In this document: positions 35,017 through 43,555 of the stretch, one piece after another | Numbering within the stretch: position 1 is the stretch's first letter | Layout of the letters: every line of letters starts with the position of its first letter | Assembly: GCF_001955695.1 (NCBI RefSeq) | Contig: NZ_CP019236.1 | Location: 5,580,001-5,644,000, forward strand | Length of the DNA stretch: 64,000 nt | DNA from: Rhodoferax koreense | Lineage (GTDB): Bacteria; Pseudomonadota; Gammaproteobacteria; Burkholderiales; Burkholderiaceae_C | Direction: 5' to 3' | Notes under the pieces: generated by a model | Told to the model about the DNA's origin: nothing | Databases searched by the model: none | The model's input: only the letters and a program-made list of their open reading frames with translations | Position numbers and translations under genes: made by a program

Positions 35017-35928
35017 TCAGCCGATCTCGGCCTGCACGGCCAGCTGCGCCGTCTCCGCGGCCTTGCGCTTCTTCCACACATCCATCGCCAGGCACAGGTC
35101 CGCCCAGGCCTTGGCTTTCTCGGGCAGGCTGCGCAGCAGGTAGGCGGGGTGGTAGGTCACGACGACGGGCACGCCGTGGTACTGATGCACCTTGCCGCGC
35201 AGCCGGCCCAGTGGCGTGGCGACCACGTCGGGCACGGTGTCCTGCAGGAGCGACTGCACGGCGAAGCGGCCCATGGCGATGATGACCTTGGGCTGCAGCA
35301 GTTCGACCTGGCGGCGCAGGTAAGGCGCGCACTGCGCCACCTCTTCGGGCGCGGGGTTGCGGTTGCCGGGCGGGCGGCACTTGAGCACGTTGACGATGCA
35401 CGCGGCCTTGTGCGGCTGACCATCTTCCGCCCCGTGGCGGCTGACGCCGATGGCCTTGAGCATGTTGTCGAGCAGCTTGCCGGCCTGGCCGACGAAAGGC
35501 TCGCCCTGAATGTCCTCGTTTTCACCGGGTGCTTCGCCGATGATGAGCCAGTCGGCCTGCGGCGGACGCCCATCGGCGGGGGCCGCGGGGCCGACGCCGA
35601 ACACCGTGTTCTTGCGGCTCTTGCTGAGGGCGCAGGCCACGCAGCCGGCCACGGCCTGCTGCAGCGCGGGCCAGTCCATGCCCTCGATGTCGCCGGCGCT
35701 GGCACGTGCAACGATCGTCGTTGCCGGCGGCGTTGAGGCATGGGCCGCGGCCAGTTCCGGCGCGGCGGCCATGGCCTCGGCGATGTTCTTCGGAGCCGCG
35801 CGCACCGGCCCGGGAGCGGCCACTGGCGCGGCAGCGGAGACGGCGCCTTCGCCGGACTCCGGCCACCAAACGTGGACGTGCATTTCCTCCAGCATCGCGC
35901 GCTGGCGGGCGTCGAGGTCGAGGCTCAT
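35017..35928 (-). CDS. Uracil-DNA glycosylase, family 4 (Fe-S)
   Basis: A 303-residue enzyme. The catalytic domain is C-terminal: motif A IIGEAPGENEDIQGEPFVG, Fe-S ligands starting with CVAC and continuing at CIVNVLKCRPPGNRNP and a later Cys, and motif B HPAYLLR. The first 90 residues are Ala/Pro-rich and low in complexity, an N-terminal extension common in this order. It removes uracil from DNA as the first step of base excision repair. RimI ends 10 bases upstream and tsaB-rimI-udg order suggests an operon. Confidence 0.92.
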   Translation of the reverse strand: MSLDLDARQRAMLEEMHVHVWWPESGEGAVSAAAPVAAPGPVRAAPKNIAEAMAAAPELAAAHASTPPATTIVARASAGDIEGMDWPALQQAVAGCVACALSKSRKNTVFGVGPAAPADGRPPQADWLIIGEAPGENEDIQGEPFVGQAGKLLDNMLKAIGVSRHGAEDGQPHKAACIVNVLKCRPPGNRNPAPEEVAQCAPYLRRQVELLQPKVIIAMGRFAVQSLLQDTVPDVVATPLGRLRGKVHQYHGVPVVVTYHPAYLLRSLPEKAKAWADLCLAMDVWKKRKAAETAQLAVQAEIG

Positions 35929-35938
35929 GGCTGCTTTC

Positions 35939-36406
35939 TCATAACTTCAGGCTCATCACGATCGCATCCTCGCGCTGTCCGAAGCCGTCGGGGTAGTATT
36001 TCTTGCGCAGGCCCACGCGCTGGAAGCCATGCGTGGTGTAGACCTGCAGCGCGCGCACATTGCTGACGCGTGCCTCCAGCCACAGCCACTGCATGCCCTG
36101 GCCGCGCGACCACACGCCCAGTGCGTCGAGCATCACCCGCGCCCAGCCCTGGCCCTGGTAGGCCGGCGCCACCGTGATGTTGAGCAGATGCACTTCGTCC
36201 ACACCCTTCATCGCCACGAAATAACCGAGCACCTGCCCGCCGGCGACCAGCACCTGGGCCTGGTAGCCGGACTTCAGCGCGTCCTGGAAGTTGAGCAGCG
36301 ACCAGGGATGGGCATAGGCCGTCTGCTCGACCCGCACCACGGCGTCGAGCCAGGACGGCTCCATCGGCTCGAAGCTGGCTTCCTGGACTTGGGGCAATGC
36401 GCTCAT
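35939..36406 (-). CDS. rimI: Ribosomal protein S18-alanine N-acetyltransferase
   Basis: A 155-residue GNAT enzyme of usual RimI size. It has EQTAYAHPWSLLNFQDAL near the N-terminus, the acetyl-CoA loop VAPAYQGQGWARVML (Q-x-x-G-x-G/A), and VRVSNVRALQVYTTHGFQRV-like C-terminal strand (EARVSNVRALQVY). It acetylates the N-terminal alanine of ribosomal protein S18. I start at ATG 36406 (MSALPQV); the frame continues upstream through a repeat region without similarity. tsaB lies 94 bases upstream, the usual partner gene. Confidence 0.88.
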   Translation of the reverse strand: MSALPQVQEASFEPMEPSWLDAVVRVEQTAYAHPWSLLNFQDALKSGYQAQVLVAGGQVLGYFVAMKGVDEVHLLNITVAPAYQGQGWARVMLDALGVWSRGQGMQWLWLEARVSNVRALQVYTTHGFQRVGLRKKYYPDGFGQREDAIVMSLKL

Positions 36407-36440
36407 GTCAGTGGCGCCCGGCCGCCCGAAGCCACAGACG

Positions 36441-36490
36441 CGCCCCCTGGGGAGCCGCGAGACGCGAAGCAATGAGCGTGGGGGTTTCCA
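36441..36490. repeat. Intergenic hairpin repeat, copy 2 (partial)
   Basis: Between tsaB and rimI. It carries CCCCCTGGGGAGC and a tail GAGCGTGGGGGTTTCCA that parallels the tail GAGCGACTTGGGGGTATGCCA-like section of the copy at 40865-40938. The left half present in copies 1 and 3 is not clearly conserved. Confidence 0.4.
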
Positions 36491-36500
36491 TCCTACGACT

Positions 36501-37217
36501 TTATCCGTTCCCCGCCATCTTGGCGTCGGCCACGGCCTGCTTCACGGCCAGGCGTTCGGCCGTGGTCTGGGCCACCTTGTCGCGGATGTAGCGCGGCAGC
36601 GCTTCACTGGCCGGTACCGCGGCGCCAGCGGCGAGCAGGGCCGGTCCCAGCCGCAGCATGGCTGTGGCGGTGGGCAGGGCAAACACGTCGGGCTCGGCAT
36701 CAACGCGCGGCGCGAACCGTTCGCCGTAGACGGGCATGGCGTTGCCGGCCAGCACCCAGCCGGCGGGAATGGACAGTGCCTCTGGCCGCACCAGGCTGAA
36801 ATCGGCCTCGGCGTGCCAGCGCCCGTCGGTCCAGCGGTAGCGGCCGGTGTACATCTCGTCCATGCGCGCGTCGAGCACGGCGACCACGCGGGTCGCGCCC
36901 TGCGTATGGCGGGCCTCCTCGGCCACGGCCAACAGGGTATCGACCGGCAGCACCGGCAGCTTCGCGCCGAAGGCCAGGCCCTGCGCCACCGAACAGGCGG
37001 TGCGCAACCCGGTGAAGGACCCCGGCCCGGCACCGAAGGCGATGGCCTGCAGATCGGCGAGCCGCAGCCCGGCCTGGGCCAGCAGCGCGAGCACGGCCGG
37101 GATCAGCGCGGCCGAGGCCTTGGCGCCGCCAGCGCCCGTGTGTTGCCAGACCTGGCGGCCATCTGTGAGCGCGATGGACAGGTGTTCGGTGCTGGTGTCG
37201 AAGGCCAGGAGGTTCAT
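36501..37217 (-). CDS. tsaB: tRNA t6A biosynthesis protein TsaB
   Basis: A 238-residue ASKHA-fold protein, close to E. coli TsaB (231). It starts MNLLAFDTSTEHLSIAL, with GAGPGSFTGLRTACSVAQGL the hallmark of the family. It partners TsaD, TsaE and TsaC/Sua5 in N6-threonylcarbamoyl-adenosine formation on tRNA. The Sua5 partner lies in this window at 42530-43555. It diverges from dacB with 42 bases between the starts. Confidence 0.94.
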   Translation of the reverse strand: MNLLAFDTSTEHLSIALTDGRQVWQHTGAGGAKASAALIPAVLALLAQAGLRLADLQAIAFGAGPGSFTGLRTACSVAQGLAFGAKLPVLPVDTLLAVAEEARHTQGATRVVAVLDARMDEMYTGRYRWTDGRWHAEADFSLVRPEALSIPAGWVLAGNAMPVYGERFAPRVDAEPDVFALPTATAMLRLGPALLAAGAAVPASEALPRYIRDKVAQTTAERLAVKQAVADAKMAGNG

Positions 37218-37259
37218 CGGGCGATTATCGACGCAGGCCGGACGGTAGACTCGGCCGCT

Positions 37260-38786
37260 ATGCCCCGACTGTCTCCGCCCGCCTCACACCGTTTCATCGC
37301 CCGGCTGGCCACGATATGCCTTTGTGTTTGCACGGTGGTCGGCGTGCAGGCCGTGCCCAAAGCCGTGCCGCACGCCGCCGCGCCTGTGATGCCGCCCGAA
37401 ATCGCCAGTGCGCTGGCCCGCGCCAAGGTACCGCGCGACGCGGTGAGCCTGCTGGTGGCGCCAGTGGACGGGCCGGAGAGCGGCCCCCCGCGGCTGGCCC
37501 TGCGCACCGACGCACCCATGAACCCCGCGTCGGTGATGAAACTCGTCACCACCTATGCCGGGCTCGACCTGCTCGGCGCCGACTACACCTGGACCACCCA
37601 CTTCTACGCCGATGGTCCGCTGGCTGATGGCGTGTTGCGCGGCAACCTCTACATCCGCGGCGGCGGCGACCCCAAGCTGGTGCTGGAGCGCGTGGATGCG
37701 ATGTTCAAGGCCTTGCAGCAGCGCGGGGTCCGCGAGGTGCGCGGCGACCTGGTGCTGGACAACAGCCTGTTCGCCCCGGTGGCGCGCGATCCGGCCGAAT
37801 TCGACGGCGAACCGCTGCGCCCCTACAACAGCACGCCCGACGCCCTGCTGGTGAATTTCAAGGCGCTGATCCTCACCTTCACGCCCGACGGCGCCAGCGG
37901 CACGGCCCGCGTGCGCAGCGAGCCACCGCTGGCCGGCGTGGCCATCGACGCCACCGTGCCGATGAACACGGCCCCGTGCGGCGACTGGCGGGGTGGGCTG
38001 CAGGCCGATTTCGGCGATCCGAGCCGCGTGACTTTCGCGGGCAGTTATTCCGCCAAATGCGGCGAACGCGTCTGGCCGCTGGCCTATGCCGACCCGGCGA
38101 GCTACGCGCGGCGCGCACTGCTGGCGATGTTCGTGGCCGCCGGCGGCGTGGTCGATGGCACGGCCCGCGAAGGCGCGGTGCCGGGCGGCGCGCGCTGGCT
38201 CATGGATTCGCCGTCGCTGCCGCTGGCCGACATCATTGCCGACGTCAACAAGTTCAGCAACAACGTGATGGCGCAGCAGATCTTCCTCACCCTCAGCGCT
38301 CCCGACACCCGCGACGTGCCGGGCAAGCGCCCGGCCAAGGGCCAGGCCACGCAGGAGGGGTCGCGCCAGGCGATCGCCGCCTGGTGGCCGCTGGCCATGG
38401 GCGCGGCGCGGCCGGCCGTGCCGCCGCCACTCGTGGAAAACGGCTCGGGCCTGAGCCGCGATGAACGCATCACCGCCGCCGGCCTGGGCCGGCTGCTGCG
38501 CCGTGCGGCCGTGCACCCGCAGGCCACCGTGTTCCTGAACTCGCTGTCGCTGGCCGGTGTGGACGGCACCGCCCTCGGCATGCGAAACCGCGGCCTCGCG
38601 CCGGAGGCCATGGGCAACGCCCGGCTCAAGACCGGCACGCTGCGCGACGTGGCGGCCGTGGCCGGCTACGCCACCGGCCGCAGCGGCCAGCGCTACGTGG
38701 TGGTGGGCATCGTCAACCATCCGAACGCCGGCGCGGCGCGCCCGGCGCTGGACGCCTTGGTGGAATGGGCCGTGAAGGACCGCTGA
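37260..38786 (+). CDS. dacB: D-alanyl-D-alanine carboxypeptidase/endopeptidase (PBP4)
   Basis: A 508-residue periplasmic class C penicillin-binding protein. An N-terminal signal (LATICLCVCTVVGVQA) is followed by the SxxK motif S91-V-M-K94 in NPASVMKLVTTYAGLD, SNN in KFSNNVMAQQ, and KTG in RLKTGTLRDVA. The inserted domain between motifs 1 and 2 is typical of DacB. It trims or cleaves peptidoglycan cross-links. ATG at 37260 follows a poor ribosome site; no better start exists. E. coli DacB is 477 residues. Confidence 0.92.
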   Translation: MPRLSPPASHRFIARLATICLCVCTVVGVQAVPKAVPHAAAPVMPPEIASALARAKVPRDAVSLLVAPVDGPESGPPRLALRTDAPMNPASVMKLVTTYAGLDLLGADYTWTTHFYADGPLADGVLRGNLYIRGGGDPKLVLERVDAMFKALQQRGVREVRGDLVLDNSLFAPVARDPAEFDGEPLRPYNSTPDALLVNFKALILTFTPDGASGTARVRSEPPLAGVAIDATVPMNTAPCGDWRGGLQADFGDPSRVTFAGSYSAKCGERVWPLAYADPASYARRALLAMFVAAGGVVDGTAREGAVPGGARWLMDSPSLPLADIIADVNKFSNNVMAQQIFLTLSAPDTRDVPGKRPAKGQATQEGSRQAIAAWWPLAMGAARPAVPPPLVENGSGLSRDERITAAGLGRLLRRAAVHPQATVFLNSLSLAGVDGTALGMRNRGLAPEAMGNARLKTGTLRDVAAVAGYATGRSGQRYVVVGIVNHPNAGAARPALDALVEWAVKDR

Positions 38787-38948
38787 AGCCTTGAAAAGGC
38801 TGTGAAACAGCTGCCAGATGGGGCGATGGCGGGCGCGGTTTCGACAGCAAAAAAGTGCGCCGGACACACCGGCAGGCGTAATATCGGCGGCACCAACACA
38901 GACGCCACGGCTGCGTGCCCGACCGTCGAAAAACCACAGGAGCACGGT

Positions 38949-40052
38949 ATGGCTTGGAACAGGATGTTCGGCTCGGGGCTGGCGGCGGGACTGATGGCGC
39001 TGGTGCTGACGGGCTGCGGCGGTGGCGGCGGCGGGGACCAGTCGCCCACCGTCAAATTCTCGGCGCTGGTGTCGTTCGGCGACAGCCTGAGCGACGTCGG
39101 CAGCTACCGCACGCCGGGCATCGCCGCTGTGGGCGGCGGCAAATACACGGTGAACGGCACCGACGGCCAGATCTGGGTCGAGCGCATCGCCAGCCAGCTC
39201 TCCCTGCCAGCGCCTTGCGCCGCGCAGACCGGCCTCAACGCAAGCGGCCAGCTCGCCGCCTTCGCCGGCCCGGTGGTCGACCATCCGGGCTGCACCGGCT
39301 ACGCCCAGGGCGGCTCGCGCGTGACCAATCCGATCGGGCCGTGGAATGCCGCACTGCTCGCCTCGCCCGATCCCGACACCGCCTTCGAGGGCCAGCTCGG
39401 CCAGCTCACGGTGCCGGTGGCCACCCAGATCGCCACCCACCTGGCACGCAGCGCAGGCAGCTTCAGCGGCAGCGAACTGGTGCTGGTGATGGCCGGCGGC
39501 AACGACGTGTTCAGCAACCTGGCCACGGTGGGGGTGAGTACCACGCCTGAACAGGCGGCCACCGCCATGGGCACGGCCGGCGCCGAGCTGGCAGCGCTGG
39601 TGAAGACGCAGATCCTGGCCAAGGGCGCGAAATACGTGGTGGTGGTCAACCTGCCCAACGTGAGCCTCACGCCCAGCACCCTGGCCGCCGAGGCCACGGC
39701 GCCCGGCACCAAGGCACTGACCGATACCGTCACCAAGGCCTTCAACAACCAGCTGGCCGCGGGCCTGGCGGGCACGGCCGGGGTGGTGCAGGTCGATGCC
39801 TATGCGCAGAGCACCGACCAGACCGTCAACCCCGCCGCCTACGCGCTCTCCAACGTCACCACGCCGGCCTGCAGCAGCACGTCGGCGCTGAACCCGCTGC
39901 CCGGCTATTCGCTGACCTGCACCACGGCCAGCACGCTGCCGGTCGACGTGTCGCATTACCTGTACGCCGACGGCGTGCACCCGACGCCGTTCGGCCACAG
40001 CCTGCTGGCACGGCTGGTGTCGCTGGGCATGTCTCGCGCCGGCTGGCTCTGA
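38949..40052 (+). CDS. SGNH/GDSL-family lipoprotein esterase
   Basis: A 367-residue protein. Signal peptide and lipobox LVLTGC give a lipidated Cys23 followed by a Gly run (GCGGGGGG). Block I is SFGDSLSDVGSY with nucleophile Ser46; block III is MAGGNDVFSN; block V is YADGVHPTPFGH with the catalytic Asp and His. All catalytic elements are present, so it should be an active esterase/lipase at the outer membrane or surface. GGAG lies six bases before ATG 38949. The OmpW-like gene follows after 27 bases. A paralogue with a broken active site lies beyond it. Confidence 0.88.
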   Translation: MAWNRMFGSGLAAGLMALVLTGCGGGGGGDQSPTVKFSALVSFGDSLSDVGSYRTPGIAAVGGGKYTVNGTDGQIWVERIASQLSLPAPCAAQTGLNASGQLAAFAGPVVDHPGCTGYAQGGSRVTNPIGPWNAALLASPDPDTAFEGQLGQLTVPVATQIATHLARSAGSFSGSELVLVMAGGNDVFSNLATVGVSTTPEQAATAMGTAGAELAALVKTQILAKGAKYVVVVNLPNVSLTPSTLAAEATAPGTKALTDTVTKAFNNQLAAGLAGTAGVVQVDAYAQSTDQTVNPAAYALSNVTTPACSSTSALNPLPGYSLTCTTASTLPVDVSHYLYADGVHPTPFGHSLLARLVSLGMSRAGWL

Positions 40053-40079
40053 GCGCGCCGTTTCAACCTGGAGCCTTCG

Positions 40080-40757
40080 ATGAAACCTCACCCCACCTGG
40101 GTCCTTGCAACGCTGGTCCTGGCCGCCACGGCCACGGCCACGGCGCAGGCACAGACCACCGGCAACTGGATGCTGCGTGGCGGCTTCACCCGCATCACGC
40201 CCGACGTCGACAGCGGCGATCTCAGCGCCCCCAGCATTCCCGGCACCAAGGTCGACGTGGGCAGCAGCACCCGGCTGTCGGGCGGTGTGAGCTACATGCT
40301 GACCCCCAACGTCTCGCTCGACTTCCCGCTGTCATTGCCGTTCACGCAGGACATCACGGGCGACGGCGCCATCGCCGGGGCGGGCAAGATCGGCGACATC
40401 CGCTCCCTGCCGATCACGCTGCTGGCGCAATACCGCTTCTTCGAACCCACGGCCCGCTTGCGCCCCTACCTGGGCCTCGGTCCGACCTATGCGAAGCTCT
40501 ACAAGGCCCACGGCTCGGCCACGCTCAGCGGCCTGACCGGCGGCTCGCCCAGCCAGCCCACCCTGCTGTCCGCCGACTCGCGCTGGGGCATGACCCTGCA
40601 GGTCGGCGCCACGGTGGCCATCGACGACCACTGGTACGTGGATGGCTTCGTGAGCAAGACGCTGCTGCGCACCACCGCCACCCTGTCCACCGGCCAGAGC
40701 ATCGGCCTGAAGCTGAACCCGACCGCGGTGCAGTTGGGGTTGGGCTACCGGTTTTGA
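40080..40757 (+). CDS. ompW: OmpW family outer membrane protein
   Basis: A 225-residue protein with a 24-residue signal (AQA-QTTG) and an eight-stranded barrel pattern: NWMLRGGFTRITPDVDSGDL, repeated amphipathic strands, and a C-terminal GLGYRF ending in Phe as needed for BAM-dependent insertion. OmpW-type barrels pass small hydrophobic compounds. GGAG precedes the ATG by seven bases. It is probably cotranscribed with the SGNH esterase 27 bases upstream, and a strong terminator follows. Confidence 0.9.
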   Translation: MKPHPTWVLATLVLAATATATAQAQTTGNWMLRGGFTRITPDVDSGDLSAPSIPGTKVDVGSSTRLSGGVSYMLTPNVSLDFPLSLPFTQDITGDGAIAGAGKIGDIRSLPITLLAQYRFFEPTARLRPYLGLGPTYAKLYKAHGSATLSGLTGGSPSQPTLLSADSRWGMTLQVGATVAIDDHWYVDGFVSKTLLRTTATLSTGQSIGLKLNPTAVQLGLGYRF

Positions 40758-40782
40758 GAAATCGAACCTCGCCAATGAAAAA

Positions 40783-40805
40783 GCCGACCCTTGGGTCGGC
40801 TTTTT
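40783..40805 (+). terminator. Rho-independent terminator after ompW
   Basis: GCCGACCC (40783-40790) pairs with GGGTCGGC (40793-40800), extended by flanking A and T runs and followed by TTTTT. The A-run on the other side would also let it work for the minus strand. Confidence 0.88.
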
Positions 40806-40864
40806 CGTTTCCACCAGCAACACCCACAGCAAGCGAAGCGCAGCCCCCATTCCAGAAACACCGT

Positions 40865-40938
40865 GGAACTGGCTTTGCCAGGCCGCAGGTGTTGCCCCCT
40901 GCAGGGGGGGAGCTACACGACGTGAGCGACTTGGGGGT
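40865..40938. repeat. Intergenic hairpin repeat, copy 3
   Basis: Begins GGAACTGGCTTTGCCAGGCC, a near match to the reverse complement of 27053-27072, followed by TTGCCCCCTGCAGGGGG (stem) and a tail GAGCTACACGACGTGAGCGA then CTTGGGGGT shared with copy 2. It is the most complete copy and lies between convergent ompW and the SGNH-like gene. Confidence 0.55.
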
Positions 40939-40949
40939 ATGCCAGGTCT

Positions 40950-41900
40950 TTAGAACCGGTCTCGGACCTTGCTGTAGGCATAGTCGCCGAACAGCCGGTT
41001 CACCACCGGCGTGAAGAACAGCTGGTCGGCAAAGACATAGCTGTTGTAGGCCAAGGCGCCGACGGTGCCGGTATTGCACAGCGCGGAATTGATCTGGCCG
41101 GTGCCGGTGCCGATGCCCACGCCGGCATCCACCGAGTTGCAGACCACGGTGGAGGAGTTGATCAGCGAATAGGAGGTCGGCTCGCCCGTTACCAGGTTCA
41201 GGTAATAGGCCGCGTCGACGTACAGCACGTTGGAGCCGAGGTCGACGATGGACACCAGCAAGGCGTCGTTGAACTTGTTGGAGACGTCGGTCAGCAGGCT
41301 GACCCTGTTGATGGCCGTGGCCCAGGGCGAGCGGCCCACGTTGTAGGGGCCGACCACGATCACCTGCTTGGCGCCGGCGTTCACGAGGCGGCGCACCTGC
41401 GCGCCCAGGTCCTTGCCGGTTTGCTGCAGGTTCGCGGTCATCTGCGCTTCGGTCTGGCTGCCGGCCGTCACCGCGTTCATCTGCGCCACCACGTCGGCGA
41501 CACCGGCCGACAGCACCATCACGTCGCTGCCGCCGATGGTGTTGGAAGCGAGGAAGCTGTCGATCTGTTCGGTCATCGTCAGCGTGGTGCTGACACCTGC
41601 GGCGTCGGGTTTGTTCGTGACGCGCGCATTGACGCGGGCGTAGCCGGTGCCACCGCTGCTGGAAGGGGCAATGGTCAGCCCGAAACGGGCAGCCATCTGC
41701 TGCGGCCAGGTATCGACCGAGCCGTCGTTCACGCTGTAGACCGCCCCGGTCTGGCCGACGTCGGAAAACCCATCGCCAAAGACGACGAAGCGGCTCGGCG
41801 AGAGCGCATTTTCCGTGGAGCCGGAGCCGCAGGCAGTCAGTAGGGCGGCCGAGGCGCAGGCCGCGACCAGGATGGCGCGTCGCAAGCTGAATAAGGTCAT
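40950..41900 (-). CDS. Catalytically degenerate SGNH-fold lipoprotein
   Basis: A 316-residue lipoprotein (lipobox LLTAC, Cys24) with clear similarity to the SGNH protein 1 kb away, but the active site is lost. Block I reads FVVFGDGFSDVGQ, so Gly44 replaces the nucleophile Ser. Block III reads LSAGVADVV where GGND is expected, losing the Asn. Block V reads FADQLFFTPVV where YADGVHPTP is expected, so Phe replaces His. The frame is intact, with GGAG six bases before the ATG, so it is not a decaying pseudogene. A binding or structural role is likely. Confidence 0.82.
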   Translation of the reverse strand: MTLFSLRRAILVAACASAALLTACGSGSTENALSPSRFVVFGDGFSDVGQTGAVYSVNDGSVDTWPQQMAARFGLTIAPSSSGGTGYARVNARVTNKPDAAGVSTTLTMTEQIDSFLASNTIGGSDVMVLSAGVADVVAQMNAVTAGSQTEAQMTANLQQTGKDLGAQVRRLVNAGAKQVIVVGPYNVGRSPWATAINRVSLLTDVSNKFNDALLVSIVDLGSNVLYVDAAYYLNLVTGEPTSYSLINSSTVVCNSVDAGVGIGTGTGQINSALCNTGTVGALAYNSYVFADQLFFTPVVNRLFGDYAYSKVRDRF

Positions 41901-42039
41901 TGATTACTCCAAAAGACGAAAGTCGGATCTGCCACGCCCGGCAAGCTGCGCCCCGCGTGGCAAACGGCAACGGGTAGTTTAACGAGCCGGCCCATTGCGC
42001 CGGTGTAAAGATCGGCGAGGCAGGCGCAGCGCGCCGGAT

Positions 42040-42561
42040 TCACGGGTCGATGCGCAGCGTCATGCGCGCATTGCGCAGCCGCACACCGCGCCGCTGCACC
42101 ACCTGGCGCCGTTCCACTGCGAAGCCATGGTGTGCAAAGAATGCCTCCGCGCGCAGGCTCACATTGGCCCAGACCACGCCGATGCGGCGCTGCCCGGCGG
42201 ATGCCAGGATGTGCGCCATCAATGCCTGGCCGACGCCGCGCCCGGCAAAGGCGGCGGCCACGAAGAACTGGTCGATGTAGCCCGAATCCTGCAGATCGGC
42301 GAAACCGGCGGCCTGGCCATCGATCTCGGCCACGAAGGGCCGGTTGGCCTGCAGGCGCGCCGCCCAGGCCAGGGCGTCGTAGTGCACGGGCGCCCAGGCC
42401 GTGACCTGGGCCGGGTTGTAGTGGCGGCTGGCCAGCCCATGCACCGCCGTGAAGAAGACGTCGCGCAGCGCGGCTTCGTCGCCGGGCCGGAAATCGCGGA
42501 TCGACAGGCGGTCGGGGCCTTCGGGGTGCTCAGGCCGCGGCGGCGCGTTGCAGGCGGTCAC
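42040..42561 (-). CDS. GNAT family N-acetyltransferase
   Basis: A 173-residue single-domain acetyltransferase with YIDQFFVAAAFAGRGVGQALM as the acetyl-CoA-binding region. No ATG exists near the expected N-terminus. I choose GTG at 42561, eight bases after GGGAGG; a GTG at 42567 is the alternative. The start overlaps the end of sua5 by 32 bases, so expression is coupled to the purE-purK-sua5 operon. Acceptor substrate unknown. Confidence 0.75.
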   Translation of the reverse strand: MTACNAPPRPEHPEGPDRLSIRDFRPGDEAALRDVFFTAVHGLASRHYNPAQVTAWAPVHYDALAWAARLQANRPFVAEIDGQAAGFADLQDSGYIDQFFVAAAFAGRGVGQALMAHILASAGQRRIGVVWANVSLRAEAFFAHHGFAVERRQVVQRRGVRLRNARMTLRIDP

Positions 42562-43555
42562 GCACACCCTCCCAGTCGGCGGCTTCGGGCGGCGTTTCGA
42601 CCCAGATCAACTGCACGCCGCAGCTGTCGAGTTCGCGCAGATCGGCGAACAACTGCCGCGCCGCGCCTTCGGCGTCGGCCGGCATGGCGTGCAGCATCAC
42701 CTTGGGCGAAAGACTCACGAGTGCACTGCGCGCGTAGACGGCGATGGCCACGCCGGGCGTGCGCCCCGCTTCGCTGCCGAGCAGGTCGAGCGCCTTCTGC
42801 AGTTCGGCGGCCGTCATCAGCCGGACCTTGGCCGTGGGCGCGTAGTGCGCCTCCAGCGTGCCCGAGGCGCGCGGGTCCGGCGCGGCCATGTCGTCCTTGC
42901 CGCGCAGCGGCTGGCCGCAGGCCTGCTCGATCTGCCCCCGCGTGATGGCACCGGGGCGCAACAGCACCGGCACGCCGCGCGTGCAGTCGACGATGGTGGA
43001 TTCGATGCCGACCTCGCAGGGGCCGCCGTCGAGCACCAGCAACGCATCGCCGAATTCGCTGGCGACGTGCGCGGCCGTGGTCGGGCTCACGCGGCCGAAC
43101 TGGTTGGCGCTGGGAGCCGCCACGCCGAATACGCCCAGATCGGCCGCCTGGCGCAGCACGGCCACGCACACCGGGTGCGAGGGGCAGCGCAGGCCGATCG
43201 AGTCTTGCCCGCCCGCCGCCGCCGCGCCCATGCCCGCGCGGCGCGGCAGGATCAGCGTCAGCGGGCCGGGCCAGAAGGCACGGATCAGTTTTTCGGCGAA
43301 GCCGGGCACGGTGGCCGCGTAATGGCCGACACCGGCCGGCACGGCCGCATCGCCCTCGGCCGGCGCCACGTGCACGATCAGCGGATGGTCGCTGGGCCGG
43401 CCCTTGGCCTTGAAGATCTGGGCCACGGCCGTGTCACTGCCCGCATCGGCGGCGAGGCCATACACGGTCTCGGTCGGCAGCCCAAGCAGGTCGCCCCGGG
43501 CCAGGGCCTGCGCAGCGCGCAACACGGCCAGCGGATCGGCGCCGTCCAAAATCAT
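42530..43555 (-). CDS. sua5: L-threonylcarbamoyladenylate synthase, Sua5 type
   Basis: A 341-residue protein: YrdC/TsaC domain at about 1-205 (LLGLPTETVYGLAADAG, KGRPSDHPLIVH, SANQFGRVSPTTA, GIESTIVDC) and a C-terminal Sua5 domain to the end. It makes threonylcarbamoyl-AMP from threonine, bicarbonate and ATP for tRNA t6A. Being the long Sua5 form separates it from short TsaC. The start ATG overlaps the purK stop (TGATG). TsaB is in this window at 36501-37217. Confidence 0.93.
   Translation of the reverse strand: MILDGADPLAVLRAAQALARGDLLGLPTETVYGLAADAGSDTAVAQIFKAKGRPSDHPLIVHVAPAEGDAAVPAGVGHYAATVPGFAEKLIRAFWPGPLTLILPRRAGMGAAAAGGQDSIGLRCPSHPVCVAVLRQAADLGVFGVAAPSANQFGRVSPTTAAHVASEFGDALLVLDGGPCEVGIESTIVDCTRGVPVLLRPGAITRGQIEQACGQPLRGKDDMAAPDPRASGTLEAHYAPTAKVRLMTAAELQKALDLLGSEAGRTPGVAIAVYARSALVSLSPKVMLHAMPADAEGAARQLFADLRELDSCGVQLIWVETPPEAADWEGVRDRLQRAAAA

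Noticed and set aside
36405..37259. Upstream extension of the dacB frame by 285 codons
   Set aside because: It runs antisense through tsaB and does not look like protein; the signal peptide begins at 37260.
37284..40091. Minus-strand open frame of 935 codons opposite dacB and the SGNH esterase
   Set aside because: Same artefact: low complexity His/Arg/Gly/Ala translation, no domain, and it covers genes with clear catalytic motifs.
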